Shown here piece by piece: positions 16,762-26,119 of a stretch of 40,615 bases of DNA (within the stretch, counting starts at the first letter, position 1; the number at the start of each line of letters is the position of its first letter). A model generated the notes under the pieces. The model was not told the DNA's origin. It saw only the letters and a list, made by a program, of their open reading frames with translations, and did no database searches. This stretch comes from Candidatus Hydrogenedentota bacterium (GTDB taxonomy: Bacteria; Hydrogenedentota; Hydrogenedentia; Hydrogenedentales; CAITNO01): positions 1 to 40,615 of the forward strand of contig JAKJCY010000017.1 in NCBI GenBank assembly GCA_022706235.1. Reading direction: 5' to 3'. Both the position numbers and the translations under genes were made by a program.

Positions 16762-17733
16762 ATGAAACGTATTGCAGTATTAACCAGTGGTGGTGACGCG
16801 CCGGGCATGAATCCCGCCCTTCGTGCGGTGGTGCGGACGGCGGTTGCGCACGGGCTGGAGATTTTTGGCATTCAGCGCGGTTACCAGGGACTGATTGATG
16901 GCGAATTATCGCCCATGGACGCCCGCTCTGTCAGCGGTATCATTCATCATGGCGGTACCATCCTGCGCACCGCACGCTGTCCCGACTTCAAACATGCGGA
17001 GGGGCGCGCCCGGGCGGCGGACCGACTGCGGCGCCTTGAGATAGAAGGGCTTGTCGTTATAGGCGGCGACGGTTCTTATCGGGGTGCGTATGAACTGTGG
17101 CGGGACCACGGTACGGCCTGCGTGGGCATTCCCGGAACCATCGACAATGACATCGGGGGCACGGAGTATACCATAGGGTTTGACACCGCCCTGAATACGG
17201 CGGTCGAAGCGATCGATCGCCTGCGGGACACGGCGGCCTCCCATGACCGCATTTTTTTTGTGGAGGTTATGGGCAGGCACAGCGGGTTTATCGCCATGTA
17301 CAGCGGCCTGGCCGGCGGCGCCGAAGGCATCCTTGTTCCGGAGACCAAGACGGAGATTTCCGTCCTGGTCGCTGCCTTGCGTGAAGCGAGTGCCCGGGGT
17401 AAAAAGTCGATGATTGTCATCGTAGCCGAAGGCGATGACGCCGGGAATGCGTTCGACATCGCCCGGCAGGTGGCCGACAGTTCGGAGTTCAAGGATGTGC
17501 GTGTGTCGGTGCTGGGACACCTGCAGCGAGGCGGCACGCCTACCGCGTTTGATCGTGTCCTGGCGGCCCGCATGGGCGTGGCCGCCGTGGAAGCGTTACT
17601 GACCGGCGCCTCCAACACTATGATGGTCTTGGAAAACAATGCCATCGCGCGCAAGCCAATCACCGAGGCATGGGAAACGCGCAACCTCTTTGATCCGGAC
17701 CTGTTTCGTATGAATTCCTTGCTGAGCGTATAA
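16762..17733 (+). CDS. pfkA: ATP-dependent 6-phosphofructokinase
   Basis: The 323-aa enzyme phosphorylates fructose 6-phosphate in glycolysis. SGGDAPGMNPALRAVVR (9-25) binds ATP phosphates, and IGGDGSYRG has Gly at position 104, the mark of ATP use (PPi enzymes have Asp). PGTIDND (124-130) holds the catalytic Asp, MGRHSG (170-175) contacts the sugar phosphate, and LGHLQRGGTPTAFDR is the late signature. Length is standard for bacterial PfkA. GAGGAG 9 nt before the ATG fixes the start. In the 60-nt gap CGTGCTT and AAGCACG could pair (16720-16748), partly covering the ribosome-binding site. Confidence 0.96.
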   Translation: MKRIAVLTSGGDAPGMNPALRAVVRTAVAHGLEIFGIQRGYQGLIDGELSPMDARSVSGIIHHGGTILRTARCPDFKHAEGRARAADRLRRLEIEGLVVIGGDGSYRGAYELWRDHGTACVGIPGTIDNDIGGTEYTIGFDTALNTAVEAIDRLRDTAASHDRIFFVEVMGRHSGFIAMYSGLAGGAEGILVPETKTEISVLVAALREASARGKKSMIVIVAEGDDAGNAFDIARQVADSSEFKDVRVSVLGHLQRGGTPTAFDRVLAARMGVAAVEALLTGASNTMMVLENNAIARKPITEAWETRNLFDPDLFRMNSLLSV

Positions 17734-17835
17734 TGTCGTTGTCATGGCCAACTGGCTGTTGAAGCAAGTTCAGGACCATATCCGGGGAATAACGTATGGC
17801 CCCGGAGTCCAATCCGGTACAGGAATATCATTACC

Positions 17836-18939
17836 GTGCGACTGTTAACCCGTTACATACTCGGCAAAATTTGGCCCCCGGCGCTGCTGGCGGCGCTGGT
17901 AATCAGTTTTGTGGTGGTGGGCGGGGCAATACGCACCGAAATGCGGGCCATTACGGAACGCATTCCCATCGGCCAGATGGCGGTCATGGACATCATGCGC
18001 ATCGGTTTTTATGCGTTGCCGACCATGGTGGGGTATATCTTTCCCATCACCTTTCTATTGGGCATTATGTTTGTTTTCAGCCGTCTTGCGCAGCATAATG
18101 AATTAACGGCCATGAAAGCGGCCGGCATCCCCCTGAAGCGAATCGTACTGCCCGTGGTGGTTCTGGGTGCGGTGCTCAGTATGGTGGCGTTCGCGGTGGC
18201 CGACCGGGCACAGCCCTGGGCCTACCAACGCCTGGTCCGGCTGGTGACCACCGAATTGCCCCTGCGCATGACCGTGGATGCCCTGCCTGCGGGCGTCATC
18301 CATGAAGTGGGTGATTGCCGGGTTTATCTTGGACGGCGCGAGGCGGACGGTACGCTTCGGGACGTGGTCATATTGCAGCCCCGGGAAGAGGGAGCAAACG
18401 CCTTTTATGCCGACAGCGCACGCCTGATTACCCGGGAAGGGGACCTCCAACTGGAGTTGCATAACGGCTATTTTATACCGAGCGATCCGAAGCAACATTT
18501 CAGCTTCGAGTCTCTGGTCAATTCCGCGCCCATGCCCAAACCCATGAAAGCGCCAAGCGCAAGCGAAGGGCTCACCCTGGCCGCGTTGCGGCAGGAGGAA
18601 AGGCGGCTTGCGGACCTGTTCAGGGAAACTGAAGCGTTACCGGTCGGAACCGCCTTGCGCAATATGCGCCTTGAAATCAAAAACCGGCTCGCGTTTCCCT
18701 TGATGTGTCTGGCAGTGAGCATTGTGGGCGCGCCTTTGGGCGTCCGTGCGAAACGTACCGGGCAGTCCTATGCCTTTACCCTGGGTCTGGGCATCATCGG
18801 GTTATATTTCATCCTGCGTAAACTGGTGGAACTGCCGATGCTTCTGCCTCTTTCCTCTACCATAGCGCTTGGACAGGCGCCGAATATTCTTTTGTGCCTG
18901 CTGGGGCTGGCCCTGATATGGCGGGTGGACCGCGTATGA
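17836..18939 (+). CDS. lptF: LPS export permease LptF-like (YjgP/YjgQ family)
   Basis: The 367-aa membrane protein is one of two related permeases that, with LptB, extract lipopolysaccharide from the inner membrane. It begins RLLTRYILGKIWPPALLAALVISFVVVGG, the family's first transmembrane helix, and has further segments at about 55-75 and 95-120. A periplasmic beta-jellyroll of about 150 residues follows, then three C-terminal helices including LAFPLMCLAVSIVGAPLGV. The start is a GTG with a modest AGGAA 11 nt upstream. It overlaps the next gene by 4 nt (ATGA), so the pair is co-translated. Which is F and which is G rests on order and is less sure than the family. Confidence 0.88.
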   Translation: MRLLTRYILGKIWPPALLAALVISFVVVGGAIRTEMRAITERIPIGQMAVMDIMRIGFYALPTMVGYIFPITFLLGIMFVFSRLAQHNELTAMKAAGIPLKRIVLPVVVLGAVLSMVAFAVADRAQPWAYQRLVRLVTTELPLRMTVDALPAGVIHEVGDCRVYLGRREADGTLRDVVILQPREEGANAFYADSARLITREGDLQLELHNGYFIPSDPKQHFSFESLVNSAPMPKPMKAPSASEGLTLAALRQEERRLADLFRETEALPVGTALRNMRLEIKNRLAFPLMCLAVSIVGAPLGVRAKRTGQSYAFTLGLGIIGLYFILRKLVELPMLLPLSSTIALGQAPNILLCLLGLALIWRVDRV

Positions 18940-20024
18940 CCCTGTATGACCGTTACCTGACGCGACGGCTGGTGGCCACGTTGTTCAAAGTGTTGTTGTC
19001 CCTGGTGCTGCTCGTGGTCCTCATTGATTTGATTGTCAGTCGGCAAAGTGACATCGCCCGCTATCAGGTACCTTTGCCGGTGGTACTGCGCTATTACATC
19101 ACCTTTCTTCCCACCATCATTTTTGAATACCAGGCGGCGGCAATTGCGATATTAGTTGCCGTGCTCATGGTGCTGGGGCATGCCGCCCAGCATCGTGAAA
19201 TCACAGCCCTGCTGGCGGGGGGAGTCGGTTTGCGCCGTATCGCCCGCGCGCCCATGGCCGTCGCCCTGGCGCTGACGCTGTTCGTGTTTGCCGCCCAGGA
19301 AACTTTCGGCGTGTATGCGGTGGATTCCCATAACGCGATTAAGAGAAAGTATTTTTCCAAGATAAGCGGGGAAGAACGTCAGGGAGTTAGTTGGACCAAT
19401 TTGGGGAATGGATGGACCTGCCATGTGCTCAAATTCAATATGCGCGCGAACAGCGGCCAGGATGTTTTTATGCACGCCATCCGGGAAAAGAGCATTGAGG
19501 AAATCCGGGCCCGGCGTATCTACTGGGATGAAGGACGGGCGTGCTGGTTGATGGAGGACGGGCGATGGGCCGTCTTCAATCAGGAGCGTCAATGGGAAGC
19601 AACCTCAAAAAGAATTACCCAGATGGAAGCACCATTCAGGGAATCTCCCGAGGAACTGTTTGCCCTGAGTAAGCCTGACCGGGCAAAGACCGCCGCGCAG
19701 CTTTCCGCAGATATCTTGCGTGCGCGCAGACTTGGAATTCCTGTCAGGGAGCATGTTGTTGGCTATCATGTTAAATTCGCCCAGCCAGCCCTATGTTTTG
19801 TAATCATTTGGCTGGGGATTCCCTTTGCCGTGCGGTTGCGGCGGGGAAGTATTACTCTTGGGTTTGGGATAAGTATTGTTATTGCCGTAGGTTATCTGAT
19901 ACTTTTTGCGGTGTGTGTCGGGTTGGGCTATATGGGCGCCTGCCCGCCTCTTATCGCAGCTTGGGCGGCGAATATTGTCTTTTTGGTCTTGGGTATGGCA
20001 TTATTTAGGCTAACGCCTACGTAG
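18936..20024 (+). CDS. lptG: LPS export permease LptG-like (YjgP/YjgQ family)
   Basis: The 362-aa partner permease starts at the ATG inside the lptF stop (ATGA). TLYDRYLTRRLVATLFKVLLSLVLLVV is the first membrane segment. FEYQAAAIAILVAVLMVLG and AQHREITALLAGGVGLRRIARA match the coupling region that contacts the LptB ATPase. A periplasmic domain of about 170 residues and three final helices follow (CFVIIWLGIPFAVRLRRG, then two more). Presence of both permeases implies LPS and a Gram-negative envelope. LptB, LptC, LptA and LptD are not in the window. Confidence 0.9.
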   Translation: MTLYDRYLTRRLVATLFKVLLSLVLLVVLIDLIVSRQSDIARYQVPLPVVLRYYITFLPTIIFEYQAAAIAILVAVLMVLGHAAQHREITALLAGGVGLRRIARAPMAVALALTLFVFAAQETFGVYAVDSHNAIKRKYFSKISGEERQGVSWTNLGNGWTCHVLKFNMRANSGQDVFMHAIREKSIEEIRARRIYWDEGRACWLMEDGRWAVFNQERQWEATSKRITQMEAPFRESPEELFALSKPDRAKTAAQLSADILRARRLGIPVREHVVGYHVKFAQPALCFVIIWLGIPFAVRLRRGSITLGFGISIVIAVGYLILFAVCVGLGYMGACPPLIAAWAANIVFLVLGMALFRLTPT

Positions 20025-20031
20025 CGTTTAC

Positions 20032-20060
20032 TTGACATCTGCCGCAGAGAAAAATTGAAT
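20032..20060 (+). promoter_or_regulatory. Second, weaker upstream promoter
   Basis: A perfect TTGACA (20032-20037) is followed after 17 nt by TTGAAT (20055-20060), a poor -10. It would act in tandem with the promoter at 20096-20124. Confidence 0.3.
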
Positions 20061-20095
20061 CTGCGAATGCCCCGGGTGTGGCACGAAGAGAATAC

Positions 20096-20124
20096 TTGAC
20101 ACTTAAGGTGATTCATGATAGAAT
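20096..20124 (+). promoter_or_regulatory. Near-consensus extended -10 promoter
   Basis: TTGACA (20096-20101), a 17-nt spacer and TAGAAT (20119-20124) preceded by TG at 20116-20117 make the best sigma70-type promoter in the window. Transcription from about 20131 gives a leader of about 54 nt to the coiled-coil gene. Confidence 0.8.
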
Positions 20125-20184
20125 GCGCAGTATATGACGCTATTTCTTTACCTGTAAACCGTCACCCAAACGGAGGTGGGTCCT

Positions 20185-21891
20185 ATGATCAATGACAATG
20201 TGTTTGATGATGATGCCCCAAAGAATAAACAAAATGGCGGGGCGGACAATACAAATGACGATTCAGGTTTGGGTAATCTGCCGCCGTTGAGCGATTTCGA
20301 TTCCCATGGGGGGCTGGACTCTGATGCGGATACGTTGCCGCCGCTGGGCGCGTTCGAATCGGATGAACCGGTCGCGGATAAAGGGGTGGGTATGCCGCAG
20401 CCTGGAGAGCCCTTCGCGGGCGGTTTCGCCACGCCGAGACCGTCGGAATCCATAGAAACACCTCCGCCAAGTCCGGGCTTCGGCGGTTCCCAGAGTTTTC
20501 AGGATCTGGCGGCGGATAGCGATTTCTCCCCAGAGACGCCGGACATCGGGCCGGGGCCTGATTCAACGCTGGATACCCCCATTTTTGACAGCGCTTTCGG
20601 CGGGCGGGATTCCGGTTTTGACCAAACCTCCACGGCCACGCAGGCCATGGAGTCACCCATGTTTGAAGATTTCGGCGGCGATATGGAATTTGGCACGCCA
20701 ACAGGCGCCACGCCCGTTCCGGATTTCAGTCCGGATACCGGCTTCGGTGACCTCAATATGGACGCGATCGGGGTGCCGGGGCCTCCGGGTGCCCCAGTTC
20801 CGGTCGGTGCGGCCGCCGGACCGCCGGCGAAGAAAGGGGTAAGCGCGCTGTGGATAGTACTGGTGGGACTGATTTCGCTCGGGGTCGGTGTGATTGCTTC
20901 ACAGCCGCTGTCCAGTTATCTCGGGTTTGTGCCGGGTAATCCGCTGCACAAGGAAATACAGGACAAAGAATCCAATATCGCCAATCTGAACCGCCAAATC
21001 AGCACCTTGCAGCAATTAAAGGAAACCACCGGGGACAGGCCCGAAATCAGTGAAGAGCGGGTGGTCGAACTGCAAAATGAAATCCTGCGTCTGACCCAGG
21101 AAAAAGATGCGGTCAACGGCCAGCTGGAATCGACACGGGCGACCTTGGATGCCCAGCAGAGTGAACTGGCCACAGTGGAACGTGACTTGCGCGAGCGGAC
21201 GGACGAAGTGGTGCAGGCCCGTGAGTTTCTTGAAGATCTTCGGAACGAAACGGCTATCGTTCAGGCACGCCAGCGAGGCTTGATTGCCGAGGTGGAACGT
21301 CTTACCGGCTATGTGGGCGAACTGGAAGAAGCGAACGTGAGACGTATTGCTACGAAAGAAGCGCTTGAACACAATGTCGACAAACTGCTCATCCAGGTAA
21401 AAGAAAGTATCCCGCTCGCACCGGAAAAATACAGTTATCAAAAACGCCTGGCGACGGTGGAAGCGTTGCGTGAAAAGGTGGGCCAGGCCAAGTGGGTAAC
21501 GCCGGAACTGCAGAACGAATTTACTGATCTGCATCTGGCGGAGAATGAACTTGCCCGCGCCAATGACTATTTCTTTGCCCGGATTCCCGTTGCGGACCGT
21601 TATGGGCACCGTGAACTCAGGTGGGCGGAATGCCTGATGCGGGGCAACTGGGGGGTTTATTACCGAACTCTGGACGGGAAAAATATCGGCAGTTATGAGA
21701 ACTTGGGTACATCCGGCAGCCCCAAATGGGGATTCAAAGAAAACCTGCCGGAGGAACTGCAATTCTCCATCGAGTCCTATATCGTCAACGCGCGGGTGCC
21801 GGATTTCGAAGGCCAGATACAGGTCATTGCCGAGCGTGAATTGTCCGATGAGGAAGAAACGCAGTGGCAACTGGTCTACAGCTCGATGTAG
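20185..21891 (+). CDS. Single-pass membrane protein with disordered N-terminus and periplasmic coiled coil
   Basis: The family of this 568-aa protein is not recognised. Residues 1-215 are acidic and rich in Gly, Pro, Phe and Ser, with a repeated LPPLxxF-S/D unit (32-60) and many short D-F/F-G patches, and look disordered. KK then a hydrophobic stretch (220-240) form one transmembrane helix, with positive charge on the cytoplasmic side. Residues about 255-400 are a heptad-rich coiled coil (for example LNRQISTLQQL), and 400-568 look globular with many aromatic residues. The topology is a long cytoplasmic tail with a coiled coil outside, as in envelope scaffolds. The start is the ATG 7 nt after GGAGGT (20172-20177). 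Its strong private promoter and downstream terminator make it a single, probably well-expressed unit. Confidence 0.85.
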   Translation: MINDNVFDDDAPKNKQNGGADNTNDDSGLGNLPPLSDFDSHGGLDSDADTLPPLGAFESDEPVADKGVGMPQPGEPFAGGFATPRPSESIETPPPSPGFGGSQSFQDLAADSDFSPETPDIGPGPDSTLDTPIFDSAFGGRDSGFDQTSTATQAMESPMFEDFGGDMEFGTPTGATPVPDFSPDTGFGDLNMDAIGVPGPPGAPVPVGAAAGPPAKKGVSALWIVLVGLISLGVGVIASQPLSSYLGFVPGNPLHKEIQDKESNIANLNRQISTLQQLKETTGDRPEISEERVVELQNEILRLTQEKDAVNGQLESTRATLDAQQSELATVERDLRERTDEVVQAREFLEDLRNETAIVQARQRGLIAEVERLTGYVGELEEANVRRIATKEALEHNVDKLLIQVKESIPLAPEKYSYQKRLATVEALREKVGQAKWVTPELQNEFTDLHLAENELARANDYFFARIPVADRYGHRELRWAECLMRGNWGVYYRTLDGKNIGSYENLGTSGSPKWGFKENLPEELQFSIESYIVNARVPDFEGQIQVIAERELSDEEETQWQLVYSSM

Positions 21892-21964
21892 CCCTTTTTA
21901 AAAGGGTTTGATGATGCATTCGCAGCAAGGGTACCGGGCGTTCGAGCACATGCATGACGAAGAG

Positions 21965-22000
21965 AAGTCCCCGCGCCGATGACAGCGGCGCGGGACTTTT
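21965..22000 (+). terminator. Rho-independent terminator after the coiled-coil gene
   Basis: AAGTCC(C)CGCGCCG pairs with CGGCGCGGGACTT, leaving one bulged C and a 7-nt loop, and is followed by TTTT. A smaller perfect palindrome, CCCTTTT-T-AAAAGGG, lies just after the stop at about 21892-21906. Confidence 0.8.
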
Positions 22001-22113
22001 AAACAACAGTAGATAGAATCAAGGGTGTTCCGGGGCGCTTTGCCCTGAGTGAAACTGTAGTAAGGTGCCGTCAGCACGGAGCATAGGCGGTACAACCGGA
22101 CGGGAGAAGAACT

Positions 22114-25100
22114 ATGATCCCGAGAATGCAGGCGTGTGCTACGCTGCGGCGCCCCGTGTTTACCATGTGTGCCGTACTGATTTTGTTGTGCGGCGCCGGC
22201 CGGGCGGACGCGGAGCGGGTGGCGGACCCTGATGCAATAGGCGCCCTTATCCATGCGCTGGACGGTCCCGAGGCTGCTGAGTTTCCTTTGGTATATCGTG
22301 CCGAGGGAGGATTCATTCAATTTTTGGCGGCCCCGCCGCAGGCACGGTTCACTGCGCCTTCCAATACTGCAAAGGCCGTGAAAACCCCCGAAACCGTTGC
22401 ACAGGAGTTTCTCAACCATCACCGCGACGCTTTTGGCCTGCCGGCTGAAGGTGTGGAACTGCGCCTCAACCGTGTCGTGACCCGGGAAGCGGGTGCTTTC
22501 GTGCGCTTGGACCAGTATTATTCGGGACTGCCAGTGTTGGGGGGACAGGTCATCGTCTATCTGGACGAGGCCTTGAATGTGTTGAATGTCAACGCCGATG
22601 TATTGCGGGATACGGCAGCGCTTGAGAAAACATACGACGCCCTTACGCCTGTGTTGACTGCCGTTCAGGCTGTTGACCAGGCTATCGCGCACAACGCCTT
22701 GGTTTTGGAAACGGAGCCGGAACGCTTTTCATCTGCCGGTGATCCTGAACAGGTAATTTTTGAACCGAAGCTCCTTTCCATGGCGGGAAGCACCTGCCTC
22801 GCATGGAAAGTGCGTTTGAATGATTCCAAGTCAATGGAAGACATGGCGGTCCTGATACATGCCGGGGACGGCAGTATGTTGCTTCGTTTCGCCGAACAAG
22901 CTGCGGCGCGCCGCCGTGAAATTTATGATACGGAGCAAGAACCGGACCTCGTCAACGCCAAAATGGTCCGTAAAGAGGGCGACCCTCCTGTTCATGAGGA
23001 GGACTATCCGAACGCGGCGTATATTAATACGGCCTATGATTATTTCGGGGACTGTTATGACTTCTACATGAACTATCACGGCCGGGACAGTTATGACAAT
23101 GCGGGAAGCATTATCCGGGCCTATGTCAATTACCCGATGCTGAACGCTTACTGGGACAACCAGCAGCATATCATGGTTATCGGCAATCTGTTTCTTTCCG
23201 ATGATGTCCTTGCCCATGAATTTACCCACGGCGTGACCAAGATCGATTCGGACCTGATTTATTACTCCTATGCGGGCGCCATCACGGAAATGTACTCGGA
23301 CCTCGGCGGCGAGTTTGTCGACCTCACCAATGGCCGTGGCGATGATTCCCCGGAAATGCGCTGGTATCTCGGCGAGGACATGGAATTCAAGTTGTCCGAT
23401 ATACGCGGACTGGATACCAATGAAGAGGAAGGGGGGGAGGATGATGGCGAAAACCTCCCGCAGAACAAGGAGGAAGTGCCCGGAATACGGTATATGAAAG
23501 ATCCCACCGTATTTGAAGAGCCGGACCGGCTTGGCAGTCCGTTCCTGTGGAACCCCTTCTCCTATAGTGACCTGGGTGGGGTACACTCCAATTGTGGCGT
23601 GGGAAACAAACTGATATACTTGTTGACCGACGGCGACACCTTCAATAACCAGAGCGTCAAGGGCATGGGGATCCCCAAAGTGGCAGACCTTTTCTATGCC
23701 GCGAGGCCCATGCTTTCTCCCACGGCTGATTATTTTGAGTTGTATCATGCCCTGCTGGCAGCCAGTGTCCTTCTTAATTTTACGGCGGAGGAACGGGCCA
23801 ATATCATCGCGGGTGCCCGGGCTGTGGAAATCGAACCGCCGGATGTGCAGGTGGCCTCGATTCAGGGATTGCGGAATTTCCGGGCGCTACCCACCTCCAA
23901 TACGTCCGGTAACCCGGTTATCGGGTTGAAGTGGAAGAATCCCAGCATCGCCGCCTCGGTGCCGATTCCGGAAGACGCCGTCCAAATAACGCTTTATCGT
24001 AGTGTGACCGATTTCCCCACCGGTCCCGGAGACGGGCTGTTGCTTCCCATGGAAAAATCCGAAGAAGCCTATCTGGATACGGAGGTGCAAGCGGGGACCA
24101 CCTACTATTACACCTTGGTTGTTCAGGTACCGTCCCTGTATGAAGAGAAAGCCCATGCCAAGGCGCTGGCGGGCAATTCCGGAATGAACGTTTATACCGA
24201 GGTCTTCGGCAAGGATCTGTATTTGGGCGCCAATCCCTTCGACCTGTCCTACTCTCAATTTATGTTCCGTCCCGTGCTGCCGCCGCCGCCGGGCGGGGAT
24301 GATCCCTATCTTGGCGCTATGGACTTTTCGGACTACGAAGTTACCCGTGTCAGAGGCGTTTATGAACTTCCGGTACAGCGTAATGAAGCCGGGGGCGCCT
24401 ATGACCTGACGAACAGAGACAACGATGTTTTTGTCCTGCCCCTGGGGGATCGTGTATTTCCGTTCTTCGGAAAGGCATACAATGAACTCTATGTGTCCGC
24501 AAACGGATATGTGCTTCTTGCGGACGCTGCGGCGCTTGCGGGCGGAACCGAGGAGATGCTGTACGCCATCTTGGATACGCCGTCTTTGGCCGCCCATTTC
24601 GCATTGCCGCGTATAGCGGCGTTATTTACCGACCTTGCACCCCATATCGGTGGTGCCGTGTGGGCCAAAGTCCTCCCTGACCGCATTGTGATTACCTATG
24701 AAAATGTCGCGGTGAAACCTGGGGCCGATGAATTCCTGGCAAACCCGAGTCGGGTGACTGCGCAGATCGAACTATTTGACAGCGGCCATATCCGCATCAC
24801 CTATCTTGATGTCGCCGTTGGTTCCGGCATTGTGGGCTTGTCAGACGGGCGTGGCGTTCCCGAAGAGCCCTCCATCGTGTATGGAAATATACTGGACGGG
24901 TTCAATTGGGCAGACTTCTCTGGTCTGAGGGACGCCGCAGTACGAATGAGCCTGAATCCCGTGGAGGCTCAGGTCGTGCCCGCAGGCGGGGAAGTGTCTT
25001 TCACGATTACCGCCGAAGTGCCTGCGGCCATGCCGGGCATGCCGGTTCTGTTTGCCGTATGGGACGGATCCGGACCGGTGCCTTTTGCCGATTATGGCAA

Positions 25101-25986
25101 TGGTTCCGGCCGGTTTTATTGGAAAACCGCTTATGAAGATGCGGGCACCTATACGGCCCGCGTCTTCGCGGAACTTGGAGGGCAGCGCCTGTTTCAGGAT
25201 GTGCGGCTTGTGGTGGGGCGCGAATTCAACGTATCTCCGAGCGCGCGCAACCTGCGGCTGTCCACCAACATGACCGGGGAAGACCCGGCGGTAAACCGTT
25301 CCGTTGCCGTAGGCACACCGCTCACGGCCTACTATGAATATTATCATCCCTATGCCGAACAGGTGCCCCTGCTCTATGGGCCCGGGGCGTCCATGCTGTA
25401 CTGGTTCCGTAACGGTCAGCTGCTATCAGCGTTCACCAACATTATGCATGTGCCCGCCAGTGTCGTCAATGCGGATGATGTCTGGTATTTTATGGTAAAA
25501 CCGGCTAGTATTGGCGGCCTGACCGGCACACCGGTTCTTTCGCCTGTGATTACCGTTCTCGGTGTACCCATAGTGGAACAGGTTGTCCCGGGCCAGGGGT
25601 TAACCATCGGCGGGGACCGTGTTACCATTCAGGGAAGGCGCTTTTCCAATGTGCTTTCCGTAACCTTTGACGGCGTGCCGGCTACCGGTATTCAAAGTGC
25701 CGGCAGCACTGAATTGTCCGTGATTACGCCCATCCATGCGGCCGGGCCGGTTACCGTGGCCGTGGAAACCCCCGGCGGGATTGGACGGCTGGTAGATGCT
25801 TTTACGTATGTGGGCGATCAGGACGAGCCCAAGGACGAAGATGAGGTGGTAAAAGAAGGCAGCCTTTTTGGGTGCGGACCGCGCGAAAAGCGTTTTGCAT
25901 CCCTCTGGTATGATTTAATGCCCGCCGCGCTTGTGGCTTTTATACTGGCGGGCAGAAGGCTGCTGCGTAGAAATCCGTCGCACTAA
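22114..25986 (+). CDS. Secreted thermolysin-family (M4) metalloprotease with surface-sorting tail
   Basis: The 1290-aa protein starts with a signal peptide (1-32). An FTP/PepSY-type propeptide follows to about residue 280, which normally keeps the protease inactive. The M4 domain has HEFTH (H368, E369, H372), the third zinc ligand E392 exactly 20 residues later (ITEMYSDLGGEF), and the catalytic His in GGVHSNCGVGN (H491). Next come a fibronectin-like segment (about 580-680), a beta-rich module with YNELYVSANGYV, Ig-like regions, and an IPT/TIG domain (about 1150-1235, GDRVTIQGRRFSNV). The end reads SLFGCGP (C1254), a hydrophobic helix, then RRLLRR, a Cys-type tripartite sorting signal like MYXO-CTERM. 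It is likely held at the cell surface or cut there. GGGAGAAG precedes the ATG. Confidence 0.9.
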   Translation: MIPRMQACATLRRPVFTMCAVLILLCGAGRADAERVADPDAIGALIHALDGPEAAEFPLVYRAEGGFIQFLAAPPQARFTAPSNTAKAVKTPETVAQEFLNHHRDAFGLPAEGVELRLNRVVTREAGAFVRLDQYYSGLPVLGGQVIVYLDEALNVLNVNADVLRDTAALEKTYDALTPVLTAVQAVDQAIAHNALVLETEPERFSSAGDPEQVIFEPKLLSMAGSTCLAWKVRLNDSKSMEDMAVLIHAGDGSMLLRFAEQAAARRREIYDTEQEPDLVNAKMVRKEGDPPVHEEDYPNAAYINTAYDYFGDCYDFYMNYHGRDSYDNAGSIIRAYVNYPMLNAYWDNQQHIMVIGNLFLSDDVLAHEFTHGVTKIDSDLIYYSYAGAITEMYSDLGGEFVDLTNGRGDDSPEMRWYLGEDMEFKLSDIRGLDTNEEEGGEDDGENLPQNKEEVPGIRYMKDPTVFEEPDRLGSPFLWNPFSYSDLGGVHSNCGVGNKLIYLLTDGDTFNNQSVKGMGIPKVADLFYAARPMLSPTADYFELYHALLAASVLLNFTAEERANIIAGARAVEIEPPDVQVASIQGLRNFRALPTSNTSGNPVIGLKWKNPSIAASVPIPEDAVQITLYRSVTDFPTGPGDGLLLPMEKSEEAYLDTEVQAGTTYYYTLVVQVPSLYEEKAHAKALAGNSGMNVYTEVFGKDLYLGANPFDLSYSQFMFRPVLPPPPGGDDPYLGAMDFSDYEVTRVRGVYELPVQRNEAGGAYDLTNRDNDVFVLPLGDRVFPFFGKAYNELYVSANGYVLLADAAALAGGTEEMLYAILDTPSLAAHFALPRIAALFTDLAPHIGGAVWAKVLPDRIVITYENVAVKPGADEFLANPSRVTAQIELFDSGHIRITYLDVAVGSGIVGLSDGRGVPEEPSIVYGNILDGFNWADFSGLRDAAVRMSLNPVEAQVVPAGGEVSFTITAEVPAAMPGMPVLFAVWDGSGPVPFADYGNGSGRFYWKTAYEDAGTYTARVFAELGGQRLFQDVRLVVGREFNVSPSARNLRLSTNMTGEDPAVNRSVAVGTPLTAYYEYYHPYAEQVPLLYGPGASMLYWFRNGQLLSAFTNIMHVPASVVNADDVWYFMVKPASIGGLTGTPVLSPVITVLGVPIVEQVVPGQGLTIGGDRVTIQGRRFSNVLSVTFDGVPATGIQSAGSTELSVITPIHAAGPVTVAVETPGGIGRLVDAFTYVGDQDEPKDEDEVVKEGSLFGCGPREKRFASLWYDLMPAALVAFILAGRRLLRRNPSH

Positions 25987-26002
25987 TTGCGACGGCCTGA
26001 AT

Positions 26003-26041
26003 GCGGCGCCCGTTCTAAATACGGGTGCCGCGTTTTTTTTA
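26003..26041 (+). terminator. Rho-independent terminator after the M4 protease gene
   Basis: GCGGCGCCCGT (26003-26013) pairs with ACGGGTGCCGC (26021-26031), allowing one G-T pair, over a 7-nt loop, and a run of about nine T follows. A second small hairpin, CCGTCGCA-CTAAT-TGCGACGG (25975-25995), spans the stop codon. Confidence 0.9.
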
Positions 26042-26119
26042 TGTCCTATCCAATCCTTTTCGGGAACGCCGTGTTAACTCTCCCCTATTGCCAGGAAGAT
26101 GGCACCCGCTTCAGGCGGC

